Shown here: positions 35,757 to 44,110 of the stretch, in pieces
Numbering within the stretch: the stretch's first letter is position 1
Layout of the letters: each line of letters opens with the position of its first letter
Origin: Neorhizobium petrolearium
GTDB taxonomy: Bacteria; Pseudomonadota; Alphaproteobacteria; Rhizobiales; Rhizobiaceae
Length of the DNA: 64,000 nt
Direction: 5' to 3'
Assembly (NCBI RefSeq): GCF_017873175.1
Contig: NZ_JAGGJW010000007.1
Coordinates: 62,001 to 126,000, forward strand
Notes under the pieces: model-generated
Seen by the model: the letters and a program-made list of their open reading frames with translations, nothing else
What the model was told of the DNA's origin: nothing
The model's database searches: none
Program-made: the position numbers and the translations under genes

Positions 35757-35774
35757 GCGTCCGAAATCGGACGG
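35757..35774 (-). promoter_or_regulatory. candidate late operator, copy 3
   Basis: In the direction of transcription it reads CCGTCCGATTTCGGACGC, one base different from copy 2. It lies in the 100-base gap between the end of the Mor-like gene and the endolysin start, 64 bases before the latter. This is the place of the Plys late promoter in Mu. Confidence 0.8.
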
Positions 35775-35793
35775 GGCTGAAACTGAGGTGGTC

Positions 35794-36192
35794 TTAGAAA
35801 AGGGAGCCTTGGGGATCGTCCTTGGGCGATGCCTTGCGCTTCGCCCTATGGTCATAAACCGTCGATCGAGCAACGCCGGTGGCGGCTGTGATCTTGTTGA
35901 CCGTATGCCCCTTGTCGATCATTTCCGCCAGGATGCTGGCGCGTTTGCGCTTTTGGCCGCCGATCGAAGGGGGCAGGGTTATGTTCTGTCCCCCGAATAC
36001 TTCTGCGATCGCTCGGGCCTCGTCAAGCCCCACCAGTCGCGCCAGCCAATGGTCCGGCTTCACCTTGGCGGGGACATAGAATTCCTGGCAGGCCTTCTCG
36101 GTGGCGAGGATCATCGCAGCTCTCTCACCGGCCGCGTCGGCGATCCGGTTGAGGAGCGGCGTGAACCAGGCGCGATCGGGAAGATCAGACAT
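35794..36192 (-). CDS. mor: Mor-like transcription activator
   Basis: 132 residues from the ATG at 36192, overlapping the end of the GemA gene. It follows the Mor/C family: an N-terminal dimerisation helix pair (LLNRIADAAGERAAMILA), the linker strand FGGQNITLPPS, and a C-terminal helix-turn-helix (NKITAATGVARSTVYDH). In Mu, Mor turns on the middle promoter and C the late ones, each binding a palindrome as a dimer. Here only one such gene is present, placed just before the lysis operon where C would be, so it may do both jobs. Confidence 0.85.
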   Translation of the reverse strand: MSDLPDRAWFTPLLNRIADAAGERAAMILATEKACQEFYVPAKVKPDHWLARLVGLDEARAIAEVFGGQNITLPPSIGGQKRKRASILAEMIDKGHTVNKITAATGVARSTVYDHRAKRKASPKDDPQGSLF

Positions 36193-36826
36193 GCTTTTTC
36201 GCGGCGCGAATGCGCTTCCCGAGCTCATTCATGACGCGGATCCAGTCCTGCGGCGTCATGGCGCCAAGCCAATCGGTGCGGGCTGCGGCCGCAAGTGCCA
36301 CCTGGTCAAATCCCAGTCTGACGACGAGGTTTGCTTCCGGGTGCAGGATCTTCCATTGCGCCCAAGCGATCTTGGCGCCGTCAGCTGCAAGCCAGTCGAG
36401 TGATGCCCGGCTCCATTCGACACCGGCCTCGCGTGCCATCCAGCTTTTGAGCGCCTCGATGACCCCTGCGGCATCGTCCGGGAACCGCAGGAACCGTTCT
36501 GCCGATAGACCGGTCTGGCGCCGGACGAATGCCTCCAGCGCCGCATCCTCCCGATCGCGAACAAGTCCAAGGTTCCAAGCCGCGATCCAGAGCGCCTGCA
36601 GCTTGGCGGCATATCGGCCGGAGAGTTTGCGTTTGCCGTTGCGGCGCTTTGAGGTGGGTTTGAAGCCGAGCCGGCGTAGCTCGTCGACTACCGCTTCTTT
36701 CTCAGCTGAAGACATGAGCGTGAGACGGTCTTTGCGGGCGACGCGGGCATAAAGCGCGCGGCGGCCGTCTTCGTCGATGCCGAGCTGTCGGCATCCAGCG
36801 TGAATGGTCGCAGCTGCCGAAGACAT
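36185..36826 (-). CDS. GemA-like protein (DUF1018, Mu gp16-like)
   Basis: 213 residues from the ATG at 36826. AGCRQLGIDEDGRRALYARV, KLSGRYAAKLQALWIAAWNL and VRRQTGLSAERFL are the DUF1018 pattern. In Mu, GemA changes host gene expression and DNA supercoiling. Its end overlaps the start of the Mor-like gene. Confidence 0.88.
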   Translation of the reverse strand: MSSAAATIHAGCRQLGIDEDGRRALYARVARKDRLTLMSSAEKEAVVDELRRLGFKPTSKRRNGKRKLSGRYAAKLQALWIAAWNLGLVRDREDAALEAFVRRQTGLSAERFLRFPDDAAGVIEALKSWMAREAGVEWSRASLDWLAADGAKIAWAQWKILHPEANLVVRLGFDQVALAAAARTDWLGAMTPQDWIRVMNELGKRIRAAKKHV

Positions 36827-36932
36827 GTTAGCCCCCACTCGAACGAACAAGCGATGTTGTGAATTCACGCCCGCGACCTTTGAGGCAGCGTCCAGTCATG
36901 CAATTGTCAGGAAGCACAATCTGGAGTGGGGC

Positions 36933-37721
36933 ATGACGGTGATCAGAATAATCGGATATGTGATCGGTGCCGTAGTGCTGCTTGGCTTGCTGGGCGGCAT
37001 GCTGGCCCTGATTATGTTCGGTGGTGAGCCTGGCATTTTCGGTTTTGGCGGGAACTGGTGGAGAAAGCAGCTCTACGATTTCCAAACGTTGATTACTGGT
37101 ATCCTTGCGGTGTCGGCCGCCGGCGCCACGGTATGGCAGATGCGCGCAACCGATAGAGAAAATGAGCGGCGTCATCGTCAGCTTGTGACGGTTTCGCTTC
37201 GTTCCGATCGGTTGAGTATCGAGCGCATGCTCATCCCTCAATTTGGAGAGCTGAAGATTCTCTACAAGGATCTTAAGAATGCTCCCGGCTTTGAAGGGCC
37301 GAGCGACGGAATAGAGGATATCGAGGCTGTTGTCGCCTATGCAAAAGAGGGCCGCCGGATGTTCAATGGAGTTGAAAAAGTCATTGACCGACCGCATTGG
37401 GCGGCCGCTGAAAAGCTCTTTGGAGGACTCCTTACATTCCGCTTGGTGGAGTTGAGGGAGCGTCTGGAGAGAGCGCAGACGGAAATGAGGCAACTGGGCG
37501 CTGCGGCTGCGCAGTTGAAGGGGTATCTGGAAGAGGCTCAGAGCAACGAATTGAAAATTCGAGTATCTCCGGGGCCTTCTAAGGAGTATTTGGAGCGGAA
37601 ACTGAAGGATGTCATCGAGTCGATAGAGCGCGGTCGCCCCACAGACTCTGTGGCGCGCGGGATGGAACCCGTATTTCAGGAACTGTACAAATTGGCTGAC
37701 GCCTACGAGATTAAACTGTAG
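36933..37721 (+). CDS. membrane-anchored coiled-coil protein, opposite-strand cargo in the early region
   Basis: 262 residues from the ATG at 36933, with ctggagtgggg upstream. Two N-terminal membrane helices are evident (IIGYVIGAVVLLGLLGGMLA; then LITGILAVSAAGATVWQM), then a long charged cytoplasmic part with coiled coil (LVELRERLERAQTEMRQLGA). It runs against the whole early operon, between GemA and DUF3164, so it needs its own promoter and could be made in the lysogen. No family is recognised. A long open frame on the other strand is judged a shadow. Confidence 0.68.
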   Translation: MTVIRIIGYVIGAVVLLGLLGGMLALIMFGGEPGIFGFGGNWWRKQLYDFQTLITGILAVSAAGATVWQMRATDRENERRHRQLVTVSLRSDRLSIERMLIPQFGELKILYKDLKNAPGFEGPSDGIEDIEAVVAYAKEGRRMFNGVEKVIDRPHWAAAEKLFGGLLTFRLVELRERLERAQTEMRQLGAAAAQLKGYLEEAQSNELKIRVSPGPSKEYLERKLKDVIESIERGRPTDSVARGMEPVFQELYKLADAYEIKL

Positions 37722-37738
37722 AGTGAGCATCTTGTACC

Positions 37739-38389
37739 TCAAGCCTTAGCCAGATCGATCGTCACCGCCTGCCACTGGTCGGTGACGGCGGCCCGGCGAT
37801 AGAACCGCAGGTACTCTTTCGAGCCTGTCACCCGCATCGCATCGCGGATCGCGTCCATGGCCCGTTGCCAGCGCTCGTCCTCGATCTGGTGGCGCAGCAG
37901 CATGAAGATCTCGGCGCGATTGATCTTACCTTCCTTGTCGGTGTTGAAGGCGCGGGTAACGATTGCCTGGATTTCCGGCCGGCTGTCGGCCGACCATTCG
38001 TTGAGGCACTCGTCGATCAGGCTTTTGGCGATCTGCAGCTCCGGCCCGAAATCGATCAACTCGGCGACCTGCACCTGGACCTTCATCAATCCGTCAACGG
38101 TCTGATAGGTGCGATTGCCCTTGGCGCCGCCGATCTTGGCGCCGTATTCCTGGGCCAGCAGGGCGTCCAGGTCACCGAGGTCGGTCATGGAATGTCCGCG
38201 AAAACGGGCAATCTGCGCATTGAGATCGAGCGCGAAGGCCATGATCTTGCGGACGGTTTCGTCCTGCAGCTTGTCCTGCGGCTTCACCATGGCGAGCGGC
38301 ACGTAACCGCCCTTGGCGTCGGTCATGAATTCCTTGCCGTTGATGACGGTGATGCCGTCGAGGCGCTCTTCGAGAATGACTGCGTTCAT
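37739..38389 (-). CDS. DUF3164 early protein
   Basis: 216 residues. INGKEFMTDAKGGYVPLAMV and KPQDKLQDETVRKIM form the DUF3164 start, followed by the conserved YQTVDGLMKVQVQVAELIDF and AIVTRAFNTDKEGKINRAEI. It is a constant early gene of Mu-like phages, of unknown role. Confidence 0.88.
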   Translation of the reverse strand: MNAVILEERLDGITVINGKEFMTDAKGGYVPLAMVKPQDKLQDETVRKIMAFALDLNAQIARFRGHSMTDLGDLDALLAQEYGAKIGGAKGNRTYQTVDGLMKVQVQVAELIDFGPELQIAKSLIDECLNEWSADSRPEIQAIVTRAFNTDKEGKINRAEIFMLLRHQIEDERWQRAMDAIRDAMRVTGSKEYLRFYRRAAVTDQWQAVTIDLAKA

Positions 38390-38422
38390 TTGCTGAAATC
38401 CTAATATGTTAGCGGGAATGGT

Positions 38423-38731
38423 TCATCGCTGGTGTGAAGGCGTGGGGCGGGGAGGGAACCGCACGACATTGCTGTGCGGGCGGAAGGCATCGAGTACGAT
38501 GACGCTTGCCGGAGCGACGAGCGTCTGGCGCTGTTCCGCCGCCTGGCTGTCAAAGGCGTGCCAATGGGCGATCGTTTCGAGATTGAGGGCGTCGGTGATG
38601 ATCTCGTCGAGGCGATGCACCAGGCCTTCCGCGTCCTCGCTGGAGAGCACGATGCCGCCATGACGGAACTCCTGAAACTCCCGGCGGACGCGGCGGAGCT
38701 GTTCGGAAACGGTAACTGTTGTCTTGCTCAT
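38423..38731 (-). CDS. small early protein, paralogue of the next gene
   Basis: 102 residues. SEQLRRVRREFQEFRHGGIV lines up with SEELDLLRLEFEPYEKEGGF of the gene at 38728-39024, and both end with a VxRP/VxRF segment. The pair probably arose by duplication. The start overlaps the stop of its partner by 4 bases. Function unknown. Confidence 0.65.
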   Translation of the reverse strand: MSKTTVTVSEQLRRVRREFQEFRHGGIVLSSEDAEGLVHRLDEIITDALNLETIAHWHAFDSQAAEQRQTLVAPASVIVLDAFRPHSNVVRFPPRPTPSHQR

Positions 38732-39024
38732 TTCTTCTTTCCAAAATCGGGGCGGATGACATTGCCTTCAGCGGCGAGGATGAGGTCGCCGGCTGCTTCC
38801 AGGGCGCAGTCGCCCATGGTGTTGAGTTGGACGCGGCCGGCTTCGATGAGGCGCTGGATCGCCAGCTCCGTTTCCTGGCTGCGGGCGAGTTTCGCGAGCA
38901 GCGACAGCCGGCGCCGGAGACGGGAGATTTCGTCGGCGGGCAGGAAGCCGCCTTCCTTTTCGTAAGGTTCGAACTCCAGGCGCAGGAGATCGAGTTCTTC
39001 ACTGAGGGCGAGGTGGGACTTCAC
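38728..39024 (-). CDS. small early protein after transposase B
   Basis: 98 residues. It begins with a coiled-coil-like SHLALSEELDLLRLEFEPYE, and ISRLRRRLSLLAKLARSQE follows. It overlaps the end of the B gene by 4 bases. It looks related to its downstream neighbour. No known family. Confidence 0.65.
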   Translation of the reverse strand: MKSHLALSEELDLLRLEFEPYEKEGGFLPADEISRLRRRLSLLAKLARSQETELAIQRLIEAGRVQLNTMGDCALEAAGDLILAAEGNVIRPDFGKKK

Positions 39025-40043
39025 GCGATGTCCTCCACGTCGCGGTTCTTCCAGGCGGCCTCGATATCCTTGACCGTGACCTCGCGCTCCTCGCCGATCG
39101 CAATCATGCTGGCGAGCTTCATCGTCTTGTCGATCTGGCCGAGCGCACCGCCCTTCATGCCGATGCCGGTCAGCAACCGGACGCTGTCGGCCTCGGTCAC
39201 GCCCCAGGCCGCAATGAAGGCGGCGATGTCCTCGGCGTAGGGCTTCTGCCGCTTCAAATGCTTGCCGACGCGGCGCTTAAGCTGCGCGTAGGACCGGCCC
39301 TTCACCTGCGCGACGAAGCGAGAATAGACTTCCTCGTTCCCGACGAGCGCGATGCCGCACTGATAGATGTCGGAGAAATGCCGCAACTGGTTGATCGCGT
39401 CGTCGACGAGATTCTGCGCCTCATCGACCACCAGCAACGTGCCGCCACCGCTGCGGGCAAGCTTGTTGCCAATGGCGCGGGTCAGCCGGGCAGGATTGGC
39501 CTCGAAGACGTCCAGCTCGGCGGCAAGCTCGACCAGCATGCCGTGGACGGTCCTCGTGTGCGGGCTGATCGTTGCGTGATAGACATGCGGATGGGTGGCC
39601 TTGTAATGGCGGCAGGCGATGGTCTTGCCGTTTCCTGCCGCGACTGTGATGATCACGAGATCGGCGGTCATCTGCGCCCATTGCAGCGTCTGGCCGATCT
39701 CGACCGCGATCCGGGTCCTCACGAATGACGGAGAGCTCGGGAGGGCCGGCATTGCGGCAGCTTCCAGGACGGCGTCGATCCAGACGCGCACCTGGCGGTT
39801 TACGTTGGCCAGGACACCGGGATAACTTCCCGAAAACCACTGGCTGAAGGTACCGTCCTTCATGCTGCTGCGGCGGGTGACCTCCGCCTTGGTCCAGGCG
39901 TTGGCGATGGCGATCTCGGCGGTCTGCTCCCGGAGCTGGCGCCATTCATCGAGATCGTCCGGATTGTGCTTCCTGACGAAAGCTTCATCAGGTTCTGGAC
40001 GCTCCCAACCCGAATAGGGTCTTGTGTCGACATGCTTGTTCAT
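39021..40043 (-). CDS. transposition target-selection ATPase (MuB-like)
   Basis: 340 residues. The N-terminal 100 residues have a helix-turn-helix (TKAEVTRRSSMKDGTFSQWF). An AAA+ ATPase domain follows: Walker A AAGNGKTIACR (about residue 136), Walker B TLLVVDEAQNL (about 204), and VALVGNEEVYSRF sensor-like. MuB-type proteins bind DNA, pick the target and stimulate the transposase, and give target immunity. Directly downstream of the transposase. Confidence 0.92.
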   Translation of the reverse strand: MNKHVDTRPYSGWERPEPDEAFVRKHNPDDLDEWRQLREQTAEIAIANAWTKAEVTRRSSMKDGTFSQWFSGSYPGVLANVNRQVRVWIDAVLEAAAMPALPSSPSFVRTRIAVEIGQTLQWAQMTADLVIITVAAGNGKTIACRHYKATHPHVYHATISPHTRTVHGMLVELAAELDVFEANPARLTRAIGNKLARSGGGTLLVVDEAQNLVDDAINQLRHFSDIYQCGIALVGNEEVYSRFVAQVKGRSYAQLKRRVGKHLKRQKPYAEDIAAFIAAWGVTEADSVRLLTGIGMKGGALGQIDKTMKLASMIAIGEEREVTVKDIEAAWKNRDVEDIA

Positions 40044-40167
40044 GCAAAGGTTCCTTTATCGCAGGCTCCCTAGGGGAGCTTTTGTTGGGCGGGCTCTGGT
40101 CCCGCCCTCTTTTTTTGTTGGGAACCGGACTCGATACATTTCGGCTCTGCTATGCGGCTCCGACGCA

Positions 40168-42120
40168 CTACTTGCGGAGCCGATCCCCTTGCGGGAATTG
40201 GATGACCGCGTGCCCGCCAGCGACTTTGGAAAGGGCGCGCGAAAAGCTGTCCTCGAAGTTCGCCTCGTCCACCGGTTCGGCTTTAACGGCGAGATTTCCC
40301 GTCGCAATTCGCGTGACCTTGCTGCGGACGGGAGCGCGCGCGCGTTTGGGGCGGTCCGCATTGGCGTAAAGATCGGCGAGCTGCTGGGCGGTCAGCTTGG
40401 TGTGAGCGGCACGCTCGGCGGCGACCGCCTTCTGGTAATCGCCTCTCGCCCTGGCGTGCTGCCGCGCAGCTTCCGCGTCGTGGAAACCAGCATCTTCGAC
40501 ACAGGGCGCGTCGCAGATGAGGACGTTGTCGAGGTCGTAGACCTTGATGTCCTTCTGCAGATGATCGGGGTCGAAGCGGATGATGACCTTGCGGCCGGCA
40601 TAGCCGGTGAGGGCCGGGGACCAATAGCGATTGCCATGCAGATGGATTTCGCCGTTCGGCTTCCGCGCCCTAAAGGCCTCCGAGGCGAGCAACCAGAGCG
40701 AACGCTGCGCGGCGGTTGCCGTGCGAACGATCGTGCCGGGGTCCGCGATGCTCGCCTCGAAAGTCTCGTCGAAGCTGCGGCCATTGCAGTTGGCGGATTT
40801 GCGACCCGGCCGGGCGTTGTGCTCGGCCATCTGCTCGTCGACATGGGCGATGAAGGTTTCGAGCGGAATGGCCTTCGAACCGTAGTTTTCCGGCTTCGCG
40901 TCCGGTCGGTTACCGGTATAGGCGCCGGCACAAAGCGGATGCCGGGCGATATCGTCCGTCAGGTCTCGAAAGGCCCGTTCGATCGGCTTCGACTGACCGG
41001 AGAATGGCTTGGTGAACTGCAGCTCTACGCCGAGCGTCGTCAGCAGGCCGCGCGGGTCTTCCTCGCGGATCTTGAAGCGATACCGGGTGGCGGAACCGCC
41101 TGTAATCCATTTGCTGGTGAAGGCTCGACCATTGTCGAGCGTGATCATGTCCGGGATGCCGAACCGCTCGACCATGTCGCCGATCGCCAGCCGCACAGTC
41201 TCCTTGTTCTCGCTGTCGGAAATCCGCCAGGCAACGAACTTGCCGGAATAAAGATCCTGCAGCGCCACCATATAGACGCGGCCGATGCGCCCGTCGGGGA
41301 ACTGGACGAACACGTCAAAGCGGTGACCGTCCATGTTGACCGCCTGCATGGCGTGGAGATGGGAACGGGTGCGGCGCTGCGGCGGAAAGAGCGCCTTCAG
41401 CTTTTGTCGGCCATCGCGTGCGGCAATCTGGACCGCCTCCGGGACCTCGTGGTCAAAACGGCGGCGCAAGGCCCGTTCGCTGGGAATGGGCAGCCATTTC
41501 CTTTTCTTGGCAAGCTTCGCGACACGGCGATAGCAGGCCGAAAATGTCGGCTTTTCCGGTCTCAGATAATCGCTCTTCAGCGCCTCCCAGGCATCCGCGT
41601 GGCATTCGGCCCAGGTGCCTTCCTTGCGATAGGTGGGAGCGAGCGCCGCAAGCCAATCTTCCCGATCGTGGCTCGCGACCATCTTCCGCCACTCGTAAAC
41701 GGCGGACTTCTCGATACCGGCTCTCCGGCACGCCATTGCGACGGCTGCCCGTGCTGTAAGGCCATCGGCTTCAAAATCTTCGATCATTCGAAGCACCTTC
41801 AAACGCGCTTCGCAGATGGCTTTGTGCTCTTTCGAGAGCCTCTCGAACTGCCTCCAGACAGCGGCCTTCTCCTCCTTCCGGAGATTGCGATCGTCGTTTG
41901 CGGGAGCAGAATGCACCACCAGAAGCCGGTTTTGCGCCGTCTTCGGCAGCAGGGAGAGATGATAGACCCAGACCGGCTTGGTCTTGCCTGGCACCCGCTT
42001 CGCCAGGCGCTCGTCACCGCGCCAGCGGGCGCGGGCAAGCTTGTCGAGGCTGGAGGCGTCGCGCGGCAGGTCCGGCAGATTTGCGGATGCAAGTTCGGCG
42101 ACTGTGAAAAACTCTTTCAT
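40168..42120 (-). CDS. DDE transposase (MuA-like)
   Basis: 650 residues. Residues 1-60 are a MuA-type winged-helix DNA-binding start (EFFTVAELASANLPDLPRD). End-binding helices follow at about 100-240. The catalytic core has D264 (VNMDGHRFDVF), D329 (MITLDNGRAF) and E381 (SKPIERAFRD), the complete DDE triad. The C-terminus is basic. It should bind the TTCCGGAATT repeats at the prophage ends, cut at TG/CA and leave a 5-base duplication, as observed here. Confidence 0.95.
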   Translation of the reverse strand: MKEFFTVAELASANLPDLPRDASSLDKLARARWRGDERLAKRVPGKTKPVWVYHLSLLPKTAQNRLLVVHSAPANDDRNLRKEEKAAVWRQFERLSKEHKAICEARLKVLRMIEDFEADGLTARAAVAMACRRAGIEKSAVYEWRKMVASHDREDWLAALAPTYRKEGTWAECHADAWEALKSDYLRPEKPTFSACYRRVAKLAKKRKWLPIPSERALRRRFDHEVPEAVQIAARDGRQKLKALFPPQRRTRSHLHAMQAVNMDGHRFDVFVQFPDGRIGRVYMVALQDLYSGKFVAWRISDSENKETVRLAIGDMVERFGIPDMITLDNGRAFTSKWITGGSATRYRFKIREEDPRGLLTTLGVELQFTKPFSGQSKPIERAFRDLTDDIARHPLCAGAYTGNRPDAKPENYGSKAIPLETFIAHVDEQMAEHNARPGRKSANCNGRSFDETFEASIADPGTIVRTATAAQRSLWLLASEAFRARKPNGEIHLHGNRYWSPALTGYAGRKVIIRFDPDHLQKDIKVYDLDNVLICDAPCVEDAGFHDAEAARQHARARGDYQKAVAAERAAHTKLTAQQLADLYANADRPKRARAPVRSKVTRIATGNLAVKAEPVDEANFEDSFSRALSKVAGGHAVIQFPQGDRLRK

Positions 42121-42320
42121 GGCTTTCCACCTTGTCTTGCGGCCATGTAGGCGCGGAAGTCGGCCTCGTGGGCCTTGACGAACTTCAGCGTGTCCAGGGC
42201 TGCGCGCAGATGTTCCTGCTGCAGTTCACGCGCCGACCGGTTTGCCCAGGACGCGAAATTGTTGTCGGCAACGGTCTGCACCGCTGCGATCTGACTGAGG
42301 AGTGAGATTTTCCCCGCCAT
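42117..42320 (-). CDS. small early protein upstream of the transposase
   Basis: 67 residues. Helical: KISLLSQIAAVQTVADNNFA, ARELQQEHLRAALDTLKFV. Its stop overlaps the transposase start. No family is recognised, but its place and coupling make it a real gene. Confidence 0.65.
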   Translation of the reverse strand: MAGKISLLSQIAAVQTVADNNFASWANRSARELQQEHLRAALDTLKFVKAHEADFRAYMAARQGGKP

Positions 42321-42779
42321 TTAAAGCCCCCGCCGTTTGATGTTGATCGGAGTGGATCGAAGGGTTTTGAGCTGCTGCTGCAGCTCGCGTTGCTGCTGCT
42401 GGAGACGGGCAATTTCCGCGAGACGGGCTTCGTCGCCTTCCAGGATCGTCAGGCCGTCCTCGGAGACGACGAAATCCCAAAGCCAGACAGCGCCGGTTGC
42501 GCGGACGAAAGCCTTGAAGCGCACGAGGCTGACGTCATGAGTGGTCTTGCTCTCGGCAGTGTAGGAATCGAGCGTCGTCTTGGAGAGGTTCGGCAGGCCG
42601 AGATATTGCGCCATGCGGGCGGCAACCACTTCGCGGCTGTGCGGGCATTCGCGGATCGCGCGGGCCATTTGGCGTTTCAGCTTCGCCCGAAACTGCTCGA
42701 TATCGATCGTCGTGGTTGGCGAGCGGACGGGAAACAGCGGCTCGAGGAAGAAATCGAGTTGGGCAGGATGTGTCGTCAT
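42321..42779 (-). CDS. early protein with C-terminal coiled coil
   Basis: 152 residues from the ATG at 42779; the longer open frame is a shadow of the ParB-like gene. It starts MTTHPAQLDFFLEPLF; a helical segment (RAKLKRQMARAIRECPHSRE, VVAARMAQYLGLPNLSKTTL) looks like a helix-turn-helix, and a Gln-rich coiled coil (LQQQQRELQQQLKTL) ends it. Possibly DNA-binding. It overlaps the ParB-like start by 4 bases. Confidence 0.7.
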   Translation of the reverse strand: MTTHPAQLDFFLEPLFPVRSPTTTIDIEQFRAKLKRQMARAIRECPHSREVVAARMAQYLGLPNLSKTTLDSYTAESKTTHDVSLVRFKAFVRATGAVWLWDFVVSEDGLTILEGDEARLAEIARLQQQQRELQQQLKTLRSTPINIKRRGL

Positions 42780-43624
42780 TCGGCGGCCTCCGCACGGATT
42801 TGCTGCATGAGCGGGTCGCCGCCTTCGCCAAGGCCGATATGGTCGAGGAACTGCCGGCGCGTTTCCTCGCTGGCATCCTCCCAGGCGGTGACGAGGCGCG
42901 ACAGAAGCTCGGCCTGTTTTGCCTTGGCGTTGGGGAGGGGAGGCGGCGGCTCGACGAGGGCGAGCGCCTTCTTGAAATCCGGCTCGGCACGAAGCGCGAC
43001 CGCTGCCCGCCGCTGCTTCTGCGGCTCCATTTTCGCGATCTTCAGAAGGGCGGATTGATTGTCCGCTACTGGAGTGCCGCGCACGGCGGCGCGGACATCG
43101 GGATGCAGGCTCTTGGCGATATTGCCAAGACGCTCGATCGCCCGACGCGATAGTCCCATGCGCTCGGCGACATGAAGCGAAAAACTTCCTGCCTCTGCCT
43201 CGTCGGCAAATAATTGCGACAAGTTGGCGCAATTTCCCGGACGGCCTGGCTCGACCTTTCCGTGCTTCTGCTCCCAGATTTCCCGGTACGACTGGACGAA
43301 TATCGCCCTGTCGATGACCGACAGCTCGTTGCGAAAGAGGTTTTCGGTGATCTCGATCAGCTGCGCCTCGGCCTTGTCGCCTTCGACGATCATGGCCTCG
43401 ATCTCGGTGTCTTCGTTGAGGATGCAGGCCCGCAGGCGATGTGCACCGGCAACCAACGTGAACCTGCCGCCCTTGGCGTTCGGCGTCAGCCGCACCGTGA
43501 TCGGGTTGATCAGGCCATGCTCGACGATGCTTTGGGCGATCGCGAGCGCCTGATCTTCCTCGACCGCGCGCAGGCGTTCGGGAACCACGATGTCGGAAAT
43601 GAGAATGCGCTTGAACTCGGCCAT
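42776..43624 (-). CDS. ParB/Srx-type DNA-binding protein in the early operon
   Basis: 282 residues. The N-terminal ParB/sulfiredoxin fold is clear: SIVEHGLINPITVRL, FTLVAGAHRLRACI (the GxHR loop), AQLIEITENLFRNELSVI. A helix-turn-helix follows (SLHVAERMGLSRRAIERLGN). In this fold GxHR binds a nucleotide. ParB-like genes before the transposase are known in B3-type phages; whether it partitions DNA, controls transcription or aids replication is not clear. Confidence 0.88.
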   Translation of the reverse strand: MAEFKRILISDIVVPERLRAVEEDQALAIAQSIVEHGLINPITVRLTPNAKGGRFTLVAGAHRLRACILNEDTEIEAMIVEGDKAEAQLIEITENLFRNELSVIDRAIFVQSYREIWEQKHGKVEPGRPGNCANLSQLFADEAEAGSFSLHVAERMGLSRRAIERLGNIAKSLHPDVRAAVRGTPVADNQSALLKIAKMEPQKQRRAAVALRAEPDFKKALALVEPPPPLPNAKAKQAELLSRLVTAWEDASEETRRQFLDHIGLGEGGDPLMQQIRAEAAE

Positions 43625-43983
43625 TATGCGACGTCTTTTTCTTGTTCGGTCTGAAACAGGATGAGGGAGTGGGCGCGCCTGGCGATCGTCGCGTAATGGG
43701 CGGCGAAACGCGGGCTTTCCTTGCGGCGCTCAATGGTCCGCAGCGCCCGGTTTATCGCTTCACGGGAACGGTCCTCGACTTCGACGACCCGGCGCTTCGG
43801 CCATTTGAACTCGCGCACCATCAGGTGCATGACGATCTGGCGGGCCAGTGCGGCGTCGAACCACTGATGTGGCGGGTCGACGATGTCGCGGATGGCGAGA
43901 TGCGGGAAACCTTCGCGGGTCGCCGCAAAGCAGGCATGAAGATGCGCTTCATAGAGCGCCTTCTGATCGAACGTGTTGATCAT
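43624..43983 (-). CDS. early protein with DnaA domain IV-like C-terminus
   Basis: 119 residues. ALARQIVMHLMVREFKWPKR and RSREAINRALRTIERRKE resemble the helix-turn-helix region of DnaA domain IV (arrest of AMYL and of the RDHSTV part is approximate). It lies between the tiny membrane protein and ParB-like genes, linked by overlapping start and stop. The likeness is weak and the function open. Confidence 0.6.
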   Translation of the reverse strand: MINTFDQKALYEAHLHACFAATREGFPHLAIRDIVDPPHQWFDAALARQIVMHLMVREFKWPKRRVVEVEDRSREAINRALRTIERRKESPRFAAHYATIARRAHSLILFQTEQEKDVA

Positions 43984-44108
43984 GCCGACACCTGGACAAA
44001 AACGGCCGCGATCGCGGCCACCAGGCCGGCTACAGCAATGCCAAAAATCATGATGAGATCAGCCACGCGGCAGATCGGCGAATGCGAGGGGATGAAGGGG
44101 TTTTTCAT
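43980..44108 (-). CDS. 42-residue single-helix membrane protein
   Basis: A short gene of 43 codons: it reads MKNPFIPSHSPICRVADLIM, then a membrane helix IFGIAVAGLVAAIAAVFV and QVSA. Its TGA overlaps the ATG of the next gene (ATGA), and it begins 2 bases after the end of the Ner-like gene, so it fits the operon exactly. No ribosome site stands out. Function unknown. Confidence 0.6.
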   Translation of the reverse strand: MKNPFIPSHSPICRVADLIMIFGIAVAGLVAAIAAVFVQVSA

Positions 44109-44110
44109 GT

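Noticed and set aside
36828..37742. 304-residue minus-strand open frame opposite the membrane protein
   Set aside because: The plus-strand frame has a ribosome site, membrane helices and a coiled coil; the minus frame is composed of scattered Arg, His and Gln and has no start signal.
40024..42150. 708-residue plus-strand open frame
   Set aside because: It lies antisense to the DDE transposase, whose catalytic motifs and operon place are clear. The frame has no family pattern and reflects the high GC content.
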